Below are positions 47,815 to 57,925 of a DNA stretch of 64,000 nt, piece after piece. The stretch's first letter is position 1; each line of letters begins with the position of its first letter. Position numbers and translations under genes: made by a program. Origin of the DNA: Microbacterium halotolerans (GTDB lineage Bacteria; Actinomycetota; Actinomycetes; Actinomycetales; Microbacteriaceae); contig NZ_KZ984051.1 of NCBI RefSeq assembly GCF_003569805.1, positions 435,779 to 499,778 on the forward strand, read 5' to 3'. Below the pieces are notes generated by a model, which worked only from the letters and a program-made list of their open reading frames with translations, was not told where the DNA came from and searched no databases.

Positions 47815-48966
47815 ATGACACGCACCATCGTCGACATCAGCGTCCTCCAGACCGTTCCCCCGTCGAACATCAATCGCGATGACACCGGCAGCCCGAAGAC
47901 CGCGGTCTATGGCGGCGTCCGGCGCGCCAGGGTCTCGAGCCAGGCCTGGAAGCGGGCCGCACGACTCGACTTCAGCGAGCGCCTCGACACCTCGGATCTC
48001 GGAACCCGCACCAAGCGCGTGGCCGAACTGCTCGCCGACGCGATCACGAAACGGAACCCGGCCGTCGACGCCGATCGCGCCCAGGAACTTGCGGAGTTGG
48101 TCTTCAAGGCAGCGGGGATCAAGCTCACGGCACCACGCAAGTCGAAGGATGAGGAATCACTCCCCCCGGAGGCCGGCTATCTGCTCTTCCTGAGCGCGCG
48201 GCAGATCGAGAGGCTCGCGGAGGTCGCGGTCGACGCAGAAGCATCAGAGGATGCCGCCGCCTCGATCAAGGCCGCCAAGGTCAAGACTCTGCTCGATCTG
48301 GAGCATTCCGTCGACATCTCACTCTTCGGTCGGATGGTCGCCGAGGCCACGGATCTCAATGTCGATGCCGCGGCACAGGTCGCGCATGCATTGAGCATCC
48401 ACCCGGTCGAGAACGAGTTCGACTACTACACCGCGGTCGACGACCACAAGAGCGCAGATGACGAGGAGGATGCGGGTGCGGGCATGATCGGCACAGTCGA
48501 GTTCAATTCGTCAACGCTCTACCGCTACGCGACGGTGGACGTCGATGCGCTGCGCCGCAACCTCGGCGATGCGTCGGATGGCGCGTCGGCGACGCAGCGC
48601 GCGGTGGAGGCCTTCGTCGAGAGCTTCGTGCGGAGCCTGCCGAGCGGCAAGCAGAACACCTTCGCGAACCGCACTCTCCCCGACGCCGTCGTGATCTCGG
48701 TGCGCGACAGTCAGCCCGTCAATCTCGTCGGCGCGTTCGAAGAGCCCGTCGCGGGCACTCACCGCATCGCCGAGGGTGCTCGACGGCTGGCGGAGTATGC
48801 CCAGAGCGTCGACGGCGCCTACGGGACTGCTCCCGTCTCCGGGTGGGTCGTGCGCGTATCCGACGCGGCGGCGCCCCTCGATTCCCTCGGCGAGCGCGTC
48901 GGACTCGACGACGCCGTCGCACAGCTCGGCCGTGCCGTCGCCGAACGCCTCACGGACACACCGTGA
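47815..48966 (+). CDS. cas7e: Cascade backbone subunit Cas7e (CasC)
   Basis: 383 residues starting MTRTIVDISVLQTVPPSNINRDDTGSPKTAVYGGVRRARVSSQAWKRAAR, a diagnostic Cas7e N-terminus. The fold has EFNSSTLYRYATVDVDALRRNLG and FVRSLPSGKQNTFANRTLPDAVVISVRDSQPVNLVGAFEEPV. Six copies form the filament along the crRNA in known type I-E complexes. The end overlaps cas5 by GTGA. Confidence 0.96.
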   Translation: MTRTIVDISVLQTVPPSNINRDDTGSPKTAVYGGVRRARVSSQAWKRAARLDFSERLDTSDLGTRTKRVAELLADAITKRNPAVDADRAQELAELVFKAAGIKLTAPRKSKDEESLPPEAGYLLFLSARQIERLAEVAVDAEASEDAAASIKAAKVKTLLDLEHSVDISLFGRMVAEATDLNVDAAAQVAHALSIHPVENEFDYYTAVDDHKSADDEEDAGAGMIGTVEFNSSTLYRYATVDVDALRRNLGDASDGASATQRAVEAFVESFVRSLPSGKQNTFANRTLPDAVVISVRDSQPVNLVGAFEEPVAGTHRIAEGARRLAEYAQSVDGAYGTAPVSGWVVRVSDAAAPLDSLGERVGLDDAVAQLGRAVAERLTDTP

Positions 48967-49736
48967 CCACGCTGCTGCTCGAACTCGCCGCGCCACAGCA
49001 GTCATGGGGGTCTCGCAGCCGTTTCGCGTCACGGGCGACCGAGCTCGCACCAACCAAAAGCGGAGTGATCGGACTCATCGCCGCGGCGCTCGGCATGGAA
49101 CGATCCGATCCCCTGGACCGTTTCGTCGGGCTTCGATTCGGCGTGCGCATCGATCAGCCGGGACGAGTCGAACGTGACTTCCAGACCGCCAGGTCTTTCG
49201 ACGGATCGACCTCGTTCCCGCTGTCGCACCGCTACTATCTCGCTGACGCTGTGTTCGTCGCAGCCCTGGATGGGCCGTCCGAAGAGCTGAATGCGTACGC
49301 AACCGCCATCCGCCGTCCGCAGTACCCGCTCTACCTGGGGCGCAGGGCGTTTCCGCCGTCGGGGCCGATCCACACGGTCCTGGTGGAGGAGCCGCTTGAA
49401 GCGGCTCTGCAGACGCACCCTTGGCGAGCACGTGCCCGTACCCGCAACCGCACACACGGAACTCGGGTGGAGGTCGAAGTGGTCCGCGATGCCAAGCAGA
49501 ACGAAGCACCGGATCACTCGCGCGACGATGTCCCGGTGAGCTTCGATCCTCGCCGCCGGGAGTACTCCGCGAGGGACGTCGTCGTCGAGACGATCGAGAT
49601 CGATCATCCGGACCCGCCTGCTCAGTCAGCGCCGGAGTCGCACAGTGAACCGCCAGTTCGACGCCACGGCGACCAGCTGCTCGGAGAGCCCACCGACCAC
49701 GACCCAGAGATCCTCCTGGCCGACGAAGAGGTCTGA
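48963..49736 (+). CDS. cas5e: Cascade subunit Cas5e (CasD)
   Basis: 257 residues from a GTG overlapping cas7. LLLELAAPQQSWGSRSRFASRATELAPTKSGVIGLIAAALG is the Cas5 RAMP core with the G-rich region; YPLYLGRRAFPPSGPI is also conserved. Cas5e binds the 5' handle of the crRNA at the foot of the complex. The C-terminal 40 residues are polar and not part of the fold. Cas6e begins immediately after the stop. Confidence 0.94.
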   Translation: MTTLLLELAAPQQSWGSRSRFASRATELAPTKSGVIGLIAAALGMERSDPLDRFVGLRFGVRIDQPGRVERDFQTARSFDGSTSFPLSHRYYLADAVFVAALDGPSEELNAYATAIRRPQYPLYLGRRAFPPSGPIHTVLVEEPLEAALQTHPWRARARTRNRTHGTRVEVEVVRDAKQNEAPDHSRDDVPVSFDPRRREYSARDVVVETIEIDHPDPPAQSAPESHSEPPVRRHGDQLLGEPTDHDPEILLADEEV

Positions 49737-50408
49737 ATGTTCTTCTCGCATTTCCAGTTCAACCCCGCCCGGCGCGGAGCGCAACGTCTGCTTTCGTCTC
49801 CGCATGCACTGCATGCTGCTGTGCTCGCCGGGTTCCCGGATCCGTCGGCCACGATGAACGGTCGCGTGCTGTGGCGGCTGGACAACAGCGCGCACGTCGC
49901 GAAACTGTTCATCGTCAGTCCGACGCAGCCGGATCTCACGCATCTCGCCGAGCAGGGCGGATGGCCCACGCTGCCCGACTCGTGGGGCTCGAAACCGTAC
50001 GAGAAGCTGCTCGACCGCGTTGCGAACGATCAGCGGTACCGCTTCCGTCTCACCGCGAACCCCGTGCACAATGAGCGGCGACCGGATGGACAACGCGGCA
50101 AGCCCCGCGGACATGTCACGGTCGCTCAGCAGGAGAAGTGGCTTCTCGATCGTCAAGAGCGTCATGGCTTCGCCATCTCGGAACTCCCCGGCTCAGGATC
50201 CGATCGCAGCGAATACGACGTCGTCGTGCGGGACAGGAAGCTCCTGGTCTTCCATCGTCGCGAGACGAAGGTGACGTTGCGAACCGCATCCTATGAAGGC
50301 ACTCTCACCGTCACAGATCGCGAGGCCTTCGTCGCTTCGCTGTGCCTCGGCATCGGACGGGCGAAGGGATACGGCTGCGGCCTGCTCACGGTTGCACCGG
50401 TGATGTGA
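49737..50408 (+). CDS. cas6e: CRISPR RNA endonuclease Cas6e (CasE)
   Basis: 223 residues starting directly after the cas5 stop. MFFSHFQFNPARRGAQRLLSSPHALHAAVLAGFP places a His at residue 26, the position of the catalytic His in characterised Cas6e. The C-terminal glycine-rich loop is GIGRAKGYGCGLLTVAPV. The enzyme cuts at the base of the repeat hairpin and stays on the 3' end of the crRNA. It should also process the two degenerate repeats upstream of cas3. Confidence 0.95.
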   Translation: MFFSHFQFNPARRGAQRLLSSPHALHAAVLAGFPDPSATMNGRVLWRLDNSAHVAKLFIVSPTQPDLTHLAEQGGWPTLPDSWGSKPYEKLLDRVANDQRYRFRLTANPVHNERRPDGQRGKPRGHVTVAQQEKWLLDRQERHGFAISELPGSGSDRSEYDVVVRDRKLLVFHRRETKVTLRTASYEGTLTVTDREAFVASLCLGIGRAKGYGCGLLTVAPVM

Positions 50409-50411
50409 ATC

Positions 50412-51356
50412 ATGGCCACTGGCGCACGGCCACCTGACCTTCCCGACCTGGTCCGGGTGCAGGATCGGCTCACCTTCGTTTACCTGGAACGCTGTCATAT
50501 TCATCGCGACGCGAACGCCATCACTTCCACCGATGACCGCGGCACGGTGCACATTCCGGCTGCGGCACTCGGTGCTCTCCTGCTCGGTCCAGGAACCACC
50601 GTCTCGCAGCAGGCAATGCTGCTCATGGCTGAGAGCGGGTCGACCGTGGTGTGGGTCGGCGAGGAAGGCGTGCGCTATTACGCGCATGGGCGCTCCCTCG
50701 CGCATTCCTCCCGCCTACTCGAGGCACAGGCCAAGCTCGTCACCAACCAAAGCCGTCGCCTCGCTGTTGCCAGGGAGATGTACACGATGCGCTTCCCTGG
50801 GGAGGACACTTCCGGCCTCACCATGCAGCAGCTGCGCGGCAGGGAGGGCGCGCGCGTGCGCCGCGCCTACCGGGAGCACTCGCAGCGGACAGGAATCCGG
50901 TGGACCCGGCGCGACTACGACGTCGACGACTTCGAATCGAGCGATCCGGTGAACAAGGCACTGTCCGCGGCGAACACGAGTCTCTACGGCGTCGTGCACT
51001 CGGTGATCGTCGCGCTCGGCTGCTCGCCTGGGCTAGGGTTCGTCCACACAGGACACGTCCGTTCTTTCGTATACGACGTGGCCGACCTCTACAAGGCTGA
51101 CCTCACGATCCCGCTCGCATTCGATCTGGCTGCGGAGGAACCGTTCGACATCGCCGCCGCCGCACGACATGCCCTCCGCGATCACTTTCACGGTGGGGCG
51201 TTCCTCGATCGATGCGTACGCGACATCCGGCATCTGCTGCTGCCCGATGAGACCGCCGACGCACTGGAGGCAGGGATGAGCGAGAACGTGGTGAGCCTCT
51301 GGGACGGATCCCGACGGACCGTGGCAGGCGGCACCTCGTACGACGAGGACACGTGA
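50412..51356 (+). CDS. cas1: CRISPR integrase Cas1, type I-E
   Basis: 314 residues. It contains RVQDRLTFVYLERCHIHRD, GTVHIPAAALGALLLGPGTTVSQQAMLLMAESG, VVWVGEEGVRYYAHG and ANTSLYGVVHSVIVALGCSPGLGFVHTGHVRSFVYDVADLYK, matching Cas1e. The Glu/His/Asp metal ligands of the C-terminal domain are visible in the GFVHTGH and DVADLYK stretches. Cas1 with Cas2 inserts new spacers. The end overlaps cas2. Confidence 0.96.
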   Translation: MATGARPPDLPDLVRVQDRLTFVYLERCHIHRDANAITSTDDRGTVHIPAAALGALLLGPGTTVSQQAMLLMAESGSTVVWVGEEGVRYYAHGRSLAHSSRLLEAQAKLVTNQSRRLAVAREMYTMRFPGEDTSGLTMQQLRGREGARVRRAYREHSQRTGIRWTRRDYDVDDFESSDPVNKALSAANTSLYGVVHSVIVALGCSPGLGFVHTGHVRSFVYDVADLYKADLTIPLAFDLAAEEPFDIAAAARHALRDHFHGGAFLDRCVRDIRHLLLPDETADALEAGMSENVVSLWDGSRRTVAGGTSYDEDT

Positions 51357-51733
51357 TGGTCGTGCTCGTACTGTCTGCGTGCCCGCCTGGACTGCGGGGC
51401 TATCTGACGCGCTGGCTGCTGGAGATCTCGGCCGGCGTCTTCGTCGGGAAAGTCTCCAAGCGGGTCCGGACGCTGATGTGGGAACGCACGATTGAGATGG
51501 TCAGTACCGGGCGCGCCATCATGGTGTTCTCTGCACGGAATGAGCAGGGGCTCTCTTTCCTTGTGCACGGTCATCACTGGGAACCTGTTGACATCGACGG
51601 CATCACGCTGATGCTGAGGCCGGCGGAAACGCGCTCGAAACGGTCGGCACGGCGCGACGACGCAATCGCCGGCGGCGAGGGAAGACCGCCACGCACCGGA
51701 TGGAGCAAGGCGGCTCGCCGGCGGGCGCGGTAG
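51353..51733 (+). CDS. cas2: CRISPR-associated protein Cas2, type I-E (CasB-type ferredoxin fold)
   Basis: About 126 residues; translation may begin at GTG 51353 or ATG 51356, both overlapping the cas1 stop. VVLVLSACPPGLRGYLTRWLLEISAGVFVGKVSKRVRTLMWERTIEMV is the Cas2e core, and GLSFLVHGHHWEPVDIDGITLMLRP follows. A basic tail of about 30 residues (ETRSKRSARRDD to the end) extends beyond the fold. It forms the scaffold of the Cas1-Cas2 integrase. Confidence 0.95.
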   Translation: MMVVLVLSACPPGLRGYLTRWLLEISAGVFVGKVSKRVRTLMWERTIEMVSTGRAIMVFSARNEQGLSFLVHGHHWEPVDIDGITLMLRPAETRSKRSARRDDAIAGGEGRPPRTGWSKAARRRAR

Positions 51734-51790
51734 GACCGTCTTCAGAGCGCCTCAATCCGCCGCAATCGGCGAATTGCCCTGCTATACCGC

Positions 51791-51847
51791 GAAGTAAAAT
51801 CACTTCAGAGTTGAGACGCCTCAACTGAGGCCCTCGCGAATGCGAGG
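51791..51847. terminator. Three adjacent hairpins between cas2 and the worn end of the array
   Basis: GAAGT/ACTTC (51791-51806), GTTGAG/CTCAAC with loop ACGC (51810-51825) and CCTCGC/GCGAGG with loop GAAT (51832-51847) follow one another. If the array is read on the minus strand, this is where convergent cas2 and pre-crRNA transcripts meet. The minus strand has GATTTTAC after the second stem. Bidirectional termination is likely but no classic U tract is present. Confidence 0.45.
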
Positions 51848-54613
51848 TGACGGGGATGCGGGGAGCACATCGTCGACGTCGGCCCTGTCATGGCAGGCGG
51901 GGATCATCCCCGCGGATGCAGGGAGCACCGAACTCGATCCGGATGACCGCCCGATTCACCCAGGATCATCCCCGCGGATGCGAGGAGCACACCACGAAAC
52001 GCTTCACCTCGCGCGTGGCATGGGGATCATCCCCGCGGATGCGGGGAGCACGTCGCTGCTGCTGACGGGCGAGGCGACGCCGGGGGATCATCCCCGCGGA
52101 TGCGGGGAGCACGACCTCGACACCATCACCCGCCGCAAGTGGATGGGATCATCCCCGCGGATGCGGGGAGCACGATGAGCCGCGCTACGGCTTTGGCGAT
52201 CGTCTGGGATCATCCCCGCGGATGCGGGGAGCACGCCGCCGAGGAAGTCGCCGCTGTGCTGGGGCAGGGATCATCCCCGCGGATGCGGGGAGCACACCTG
52301 CGGGGCGAGTGACGTGAGTGCAGTCGACGGATCATCCCCGCGGATGCGGGGAGCACGACGCTGAGCGGGATCCCACGAACTGGGAGCAGGGATCATCCCC
52401 GCGGATGCGGGGAGCACTGGTTCGGGGCGGAGCAGGTCGATTCGGTGTCGGGATCATCCCCGCGGATGCGGGGAGCACACCGGCAGCGCCTCCACCCGCA
52501 GATCCTCGACAGGATCATCCCCGCGGATGCGGGGAGCACCGCAAGTTCGACGGGCGCCGCGACTCGGCTGACGGATCATCCCCGCGGATGCGGGGAGCAC
52601 GAAGCCACGTGGCTGGAATGGCGCGCCCGCGCGGGATCATCCCCGCGGATGCGGGGAGCACTCGAGCGCCTGCGCGGCGTAGTCGCGGCTCTTGGGATCA
52701 TCCCCGCGGATGCGGGGAGCACCCGCATCGGCACATCCCGCATCAGGAACACCACGGATCATCCCCGCGGATGCGGGGAGCACTCGAACTGCAGAGCGAG
52801 CCTGGTGGTGTCCATGGGATCATCCCCGCGGATGCGGGGAGCACTCGAACTGCAGAGCGAGCCTGGTGGTGTCCATGGGATCATCCCCGCGGATGCGGGG
52901 AGCACGACGGCGGCTTTGCGAAGCTGACCGAGGACCAGGGATCATCCCCGCGGATGCGGGGAGCACTCCCTGATCCGGGCGGCGATCTTTCGACCATCGG
53001 GATCATCCCCGCGGATGCGGGGAGCACGCAGAGACGCGCGCCAGGGGTGCTTGCTCTGAGGGATCATCCCCGCGGATGCGGGGAGCACAAGTCGTTGTGC
53101 GCGATGACGACCAGCTTCGCGGGATCATCCCCGCGGATGCGGGGAGCACAGAAGAAGCCGCGACCGCTCAGCGCCACCAGCGGGATCATCCCCGCGGATG
53201 CGGGGAGCACTGGCCCTCGCGCAGCACGATCAGGCTGCCCGTGGGATCATCCCCGCGGATGCGGGGAGCACGTCTCCCCGAATGAGAGAGGTGTAATCGC
53301 CCCGGGATCATCCCCGCGGATGCGGGGAGCACGTCGTTATCAATCCCGGTGCGGAGCAGCCCCAGGGATCATCCCCGCGGATGCGGGGAGCACCGGCCCA
53401 GCACGGCGCAGCGGGAGCAGCGCGCCGGATCATCCCCGCGGATGCGGGGAGCACCGCGTGTGCGCGTTGCCCGAGAACGTCGATCCGGGATCATCCCCGC
53501 GGATGCGGGGAGCACGAACGCGCGCATACCGCTCCTCATCGCGGATAGGGATCATCCCCGCGGATGCGGGGAGCACCGAATCCCTGCGTGGCGGCCTGCT
53601 GGCCCTCGGGGATCATCCCCGCGGATGCGGGGAGCACCGCGTGTGCGCGTTGCCCGAGAACGTCGATCCGGGATCATCCCCGCGGATGCGGGGAGCACCA
53701 GTGGTGCTGCTCTTCTCGCTCTGGCTCCTGGGGATCATCCCCGCGGATGCGGGGAGCACATGTGGGTTCCCTAGCCCTTCAGAAACTTGGCGGGATCATC
53801 CCCGCGGATGCGGGGAGCACACCGTCTGTGTCTGCCCTGGGGACGACGCGAGCGGATCATCCCCGCGGATGCGGGGAGCACAACCAGTGGACGGCGCATT
53901 CGATCCGAGCGACGGGATCATCCCCGCGGATGCGGGGAGCACGCCCTGGCGGATGCGGTCCGCGAGGGCGACGAGGGATCATCCCCGCGGATGCGGGGAG
54001 CACGCCCGTATGTGTTCCCCCGGGTGATCCCGGGCGGGATCATCCCCGCGGATGCGGGGAGCACTCATCGACTCGTGTCATCAGACTTCACTCTCGGGGA
54101 TCATCCCCGCGGATGCGGGGAGCACGAACCGCTACTTCGTCCGCACACACTCTTGCCGGGATCATCCCCGCGGATGCGGGGAGCACGATCAGCGCGGGCC
54201 AGTCCTCGGACGGCTCCGGGGATCATCCCCGCGGATGCGGGGAGCACGCCACGAAGGCTGCCATCGAGCGGTACCAGTCGGGATCATCCCCGCGGATGCG
54301 GGGAGCACCTGCTCGAGTCCCTCGCGTGCAGCGGGTCCGCCGGATCATCCCCGCGGATGCGGGGAGCACGGCTCGGGCTTCCTCGGCGCGACGGAGGTGT
54401 CGGGATCATCCCCGCGGATGCGGGGAGCACTGCCATCAGGGAGGTGGCGGACCGTGCGCAAGCGGATCATCCCCGCGGATGCGGGGAGCACAGTACCAAC
54501 ACCACTCCGTCCGGCGAGATCTGGGGATCATCCCCGCGGATGCGGGGAGCACTGGACTGATGACGACCCCTCCCTCGCCGAACGGGGATCATCCCCGCGG
54601 ATGCGGGGAGCAC
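51841..54613 (-). CRISPR. Type I-E CRISPR array, 46 repeats and 45 spacers, probably transcribed on the minus strand
   Basis: The plus-strand repeat is 28 bases, starting GGATCATCCCC and ending GGGGAGCAC, with the CCCCGC/GCGGGG palindrome inside. From 52024 to 54613 there are 43 near-identical copies at an exact 61-base period, so spacers are 33 bases. Three worn copies precede them: 51841-51868 (first half lost), 51901-51928 and 51963-51990 (one change each), with 32, 34 and 33 base spacers. In crRNA-sense, I-E repeats end GGGGAT plus handle, which matches the minus strand here. The base next to the repeat is usually G (plus strand), so the repeat is effectively 29 bases. Two spacers occur twice. 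Confidence 0.97.
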
Positions 54614-54768
54614 ACTTGCTGATCAGGTACTTTACCCGCCGTCGGAGCCTTCCGCCTTCACTTTGTCCTCACCCGTACTTCCCCTGCCCCCGCCGCCCCG
54701 GCTCCCATCAACCCCATCCGGATAGACTTGACCCACCCCGGCCCGCCCCCGCCTCAGGAGCCCCACGC
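54614..54768. promoter_or_regulatory. Candidate CRISPR leader (minus) and purL promoter region (plus)
   Basis: This 155-base gap adjoins the intact end of the array. On the minus strand GGGTAAAGTACCTGATCAGC runs into the first repeat and would be the leader end where new spacers are inserted. On the plus strand an AGGAG ribosome-binding site precedes the purL GTG by about 9 bases. Promoter boxes are not clear on either strand; GATAGACTT (54721-54729) could hold a -10 for purL. Confidence 0.5.
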
Positions 54769-57078
54769 GTGACCACAGAACACGTCGCTGACACCGTCGA
54801 GAACGCCGCCGCAACGCCCGAGAAGGAGCAGCCGTACGGCGCTCTCGGGCTGAAGAGCGACGAGTACGACCAGATCCGCGAGATCCTGGGCCGCCGCCCC
54901 ACCAGCGGCGAGCTGGCGATGTACTCGGTGATGTGGAGCGAGCACTGCTCCTACAAGTCGAGCAAGAAGTACTTGCGCCGCTTCGGCGAGAAAGTGACCG
55001 ATGAGATGCGCGAGCGCCTCATGGTCGGCATGGGCCAGAACGCAGGCGTCGTCGACGTCGGCGAGGGCTGGGCGGTCACGTTCAAGGTCGAGAGCCACAA
55101 CCATCCCTCCTACATCGAGCCGTTCCAGGGCGCAGCCACCGGCGTCGGCGGCATCGTGCGCGACATCATCTCGATGGGCGCGCGTCCCGTCGCGATCATG
55201 GACCAGCTGCGCTTCGGCGCCATCGATCATCCGGACACCGCCCGCGTCGTGCACGGCGTGGTCTCCGGCATCTCCTCGTACGGCAACAGCCTCGGCCTTC
55301 CCAACATCGGCGGCGAGACCGTGTTCGACTCGGTCTACCAGGCCAACCCGCTCGTCAACGCGCTGGCGGTCGGCGTGATGCGTCACGAGGACATCCGGCT
55401 CGCCAACGCCACCGGCGCAGGCAACAAGGTCGTGCTGTTCGGCGCCCGCACGGGCGGCGACGGCATCGGCGGCGCGTCGATCCTCGCCTCCGACTCGTTC
55501 GACGACGGCGGCCCGACCAAGCGCCCCGCCGTGCAGGTCGGCGACCCGTTCGCCGAGAAGGTGCTCATCGAGTGCTGCCTCGAGCTGTACCGCGACGACC
55601 TGGTCGAGGCGATCCAGGATCTCGGCGCCGCGGGCATCTCCTGCGCCACCAGCGAGCTGGCGGCCAACGGCGGCAGCGGCATGAACGTCGAACTCACCGA
55701 GGTGCTGCTGCGCGACCCCTCGCTCACCGCAGAAGAGATCCTGATGAGCGAGTCGCAGGAGCGGATGATGGCGATCGTCGCGCCGGAGAAGCTCGACGCC
55801 TTCCTCGCCGTCGTGGACAAGTGGGACGTCGAGACCAGCGTGCTCGGCGAGGTCACCGGCGACGGCCGCCTCATCATCACCTGGAACGGCGAGACTATCG
55901 TCGACGTCGACCCCTCGACGGTCGCGGTCGACGGCCCGGTCTACGACCGTCCGGTCGCCTACCCGACGTGGATCGACGCGCTGCAGGCCGACAGCGCCGC
56001 GACGCTCGAGCGCTCGAACGATCCGGATGTCCTCAAGCAGCAGTTCGCGAGTCTCGTCTCGAGCCCGAACCTGGCCGACACCAGCTGGATCACCAACCAG
56101 TACGACTACTACGTGCTCGGCAACACGGCGCTGTCGTTCCCCGACGATGCCGGCATGATCCGGGTCGATGAGGAGTCGGGTCTGGGCTTCTCGATTGCGA
56201 CGGACTGCAACGGCCGCTACTGCCAGCTCGACCCGAACCAGGGTGCGCAGCTGGCTCTCGCCGAGGCGTACCGCAATGTCGCCGTCACCGGCGCGAAGCC
56301 GACCGCGGTCACAGACTGCCTGAACTTCGGCAGCCCGGAGAACCCCGAGGTGATGTGGCAGTTCTCGCAGGCCGTCGACGGCCTGTCCGACGCCTGCAAG
56401 GAACTCGGCGTTCCGGTCACGGGCGGCAACGTGTCGTTCTACAACCAGACCGGTGACACCCCGATCCACCCGACCCCGGTGGTCGGTGTGCTCGGCATCA
56501 TCGACGACGTCTCGCGCCGCGTGCCGAGCGGCTGGCAGGACCCCGGGCACAACATCTATCTGCTCGGCACCACATCAACAGAGCTCGACGGCTCGGCGTG
56601 GGCCGATGTCGTGCACTCGCACCTCGGCGGGCGCCCGCCGAAGGTCGACCTCGACGCCGAGAAGCGCCTCGCCGGCCTGCTCGCCGCCGCGAACGACGAG
56701 TGGCTCATCGCCAGCGCGCACGACCTGTCGACCGGCGGCCTCGCACAGGCGCTCACCGACAGCGTGCTGCGCTTCGGCGTCGGCGCGCGCGTCTGGCTCA
56801 CCGAGATCATGCAGCGCGACGGCGTCGACGCCGCCACTGCCCTGTTCTCTGAGTCGACCGGCCGCGTGATCGTGTCGGTGCCGCGCGAAGACGATGTGAA
56901 GTTCCGCGGCCTGTGCACCGGCCGCGGCTACCCCGTCGCCCGCATCGGCGTGACCGACTCGGTCGCCGATCTCGAAGTGCAGGACGTGTTCACCTTCTCC
57001 GCCGATGAGCTGCGCGAGCTGTCGTCGGCCACCCTGCAGAAGCACTTCGGCGAGACCATCGCCGAACCCGTCGCGTAG
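54769..57078 (+). CDS. purL: Phosphoribosylformylglycinamidine synthase subunit PurL
   Basis: 769 residues from a GTG with AGGAG upstream; the open frame continues back through the CRISPR array and is not coding there. Conserved parts are [45 protein letters not shown] (ATP site), [45 protein letters not shown] and the second half with [19 protein letters not shown] and [14 protein letters not shown]. This is the short PurL that works with PurQ and PurS to convert FGAR to FGAM in purine synthesis. purQ and purS are not in the window. Confidence 0.97.
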   Translation: MTTEHVADTVENAAATPEKEQPYGALGLKSDEYDQIREILGRRPTSGELAMYSVMWSEHCSYKSSKKYLRRFGEKVTDEMRERLMVGMGQNAGVVDVGEGWAVTFKVESHNHPSYIEPFQGAATGVGGIVRDIISMGARPVAIMDQLRFGAIDHPDTARVVHGVVSGISSYGNSLGLPNIGGETVFDSVYQANPLVNALAVGVMRHEDIRLANATGAGNKVVLFGARTGGDGIGGASILASDSFDDGGPTKRPAVQVGDPFAEKVLIECCLELYRDDLVEAIQDLGAAGISCATSELAANGGSGMNVELTEVLLRDPSLTAEEILMSESQERMMAIVAPEKLDAFLAVVDKWDVETSVLGEVTGDGRLIITWNGETIVDVDPSTVAVDGPVYDRPVAYPTWIDALQADSAATLERSNDPDVLKQQFASLVSSPNLADTSWITNQYDYYVLGNTALSFPDDAGMIRVDEESGLGFSIATDCNGRYCQLDPNQGAQLALAEAYRNVAVTGAKPTAVTDCLNFGSPENPEVMWQFSQAVDGLSDACKELGVPVTGGNVSFYNQTGDTPIHPTPVVGVLGIIDDVSRRVPSGWQDPGHNIYLLGTTSTELDGSAWADVVHSHLGGRPPKVDLDAEKRLAGLLAAANDEWLIASAHDLSTGGLAQALTDSVLRFGVGARVWLTEIMQRDGVDAATALFSESTGRVIVSVPREDDVKFRGLCTGRGYPVARIGVTDSVADLEVQDVFTFSADELRELSSATLQKHFGETIAEPVA

Positions 57079-57103
57079 AGACGTGTCAGGAGACCCGACC
57101 CGG

Positions 57104-57265
57104 ATGTCGCAGATCAATCACTCGGAACTCGAGCCGGATGGCGAAGCCAGCGAGCTCTACTCAGAGCGCCGCAATCGACGCATCCGGGCCGTCGCGTGGA
57201 CGGCCATCATCGCGCTCCTGGTTACGGGCGGCGGCGCGAGCGCGTTCGCCCTGCTGTTCGGCTGA
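57104..57265 (+). CDS. Small single-pass membrane protein
   Basis: 53 residues. A polar, acidic N-terminus with a basic patch (SERRNRRIR) precedes one hydrophobic helix (AVAWTAIIALLVTGGGASAFALLFG, residues 29-53). It starts 26 bases after purL. The ATG is preceded by GACCCGG only, so the ribosome-binding site is weak. A short anchor protein of unknown role; could be a false call. Confidence 0.5.
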   Translation: MSQINHSELEPDGEASELYSERRNRRIRAVAWTAIIALLVTGGGASAFALLFG

Positions 57266-57413
57266 CGTCGCGGCGCCGCACCCCCGAGACGAGTGCGACC
57301 GGGCCGAGCCTCGAGCGAGCGGGCGCGATTCGTACAGGCGTCGCGCATCCCGACGGCGCGCCGTATGTCGCTCGGACTTCCGTCGAACAGCGAGAATTGA
57401 TGGAGTGAGCACT

Positions 57414-57920
57414 GTGACCCGTGAAACAGCAGACAGCAGCCGAAGCAAGCGCAAGAACGCGGGGGCTCGCGCGATGCGCCTGGCCGACCTCGACGAGGCG
57501 TTCGACCGATACGCGACGCCGATGGCGAACCGAGACCTGATCCGAGCGATCTACGACAGCACCGACGTCGACGGCATCGTGGGCTTCGGCGACTACTTCC
57601 AGATCAAGCGCCGCGGTGGCTATCCCGCCCTCGAGGTGCACCCCGGCTACACCAACGGCTTCCGCACCGAGCAGGACGTCACCCGCCGCGCCGGCGACAG
57701 CGTGCCGCGCTGGCCCAGCCGCCGCTTCCACGGCGCGTGGGGCATCGACCATCCGGTCGACGGCGGAAAGTCGACCGCTCGCTCCGCGCGAACGGCCGGC
57801 TCATCGGCGAAGCGACCGTCGCGCAAGGCACCCGCGACACCGGAGAAGCCCAAGCCCGTGTGCATGACCTGCTTCCTCGAGCTACCCTCCACCGGCGTCT
57901 GCAGCAACTGCGAGGGCTGA
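57414..57920 (+). CDS. Unknown protein with a C-terminal zinc-ribbon-like motif
   Basis: 168 residues from a GTG with GGAG 8 bases upstream (57402-57405); GTG 57405 is the alternative. The N-terminal half contains MRLADLDEAFDRYATPMANRDLIRAIYDSTDVDGIVGFGDYFQIKRRGGYPALEVHPGYTNGF. A basic linker (SSAKRPSRKAPATPEKPKP) leads to CMTCFLELPSTGVCSNC, two CxxC pairs 10 residues apart, able to bind zinc. No family is named with confidence. The gene is convergent with the YdeI-like gene. Confidence 0.75.
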   Translation: MTRETADSSRSKRKNAGARAMRLADLDEAFDRYATPMANRDLIRAIYDSTDVDGIVGFGDYFQIKRRGGYPALEVHPGYTNGFRTEQDVTRRAGDSVPRWPSRRFHGAWGIDHPVDGGKSTARSARTAGSSAKRPSRKAPATPEKPKPVCMTCFLELPSTGVCSNCEG

Positions 57921-57925
57921 GCGCC

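Noticed and set aside
52318..54622. Long open reading frames through the repeat array (up to several hundred codons)
   Set aside because: They arise because the 61-base repeat period lacks stops in several frames; the protein text is a periodic repeat translation.
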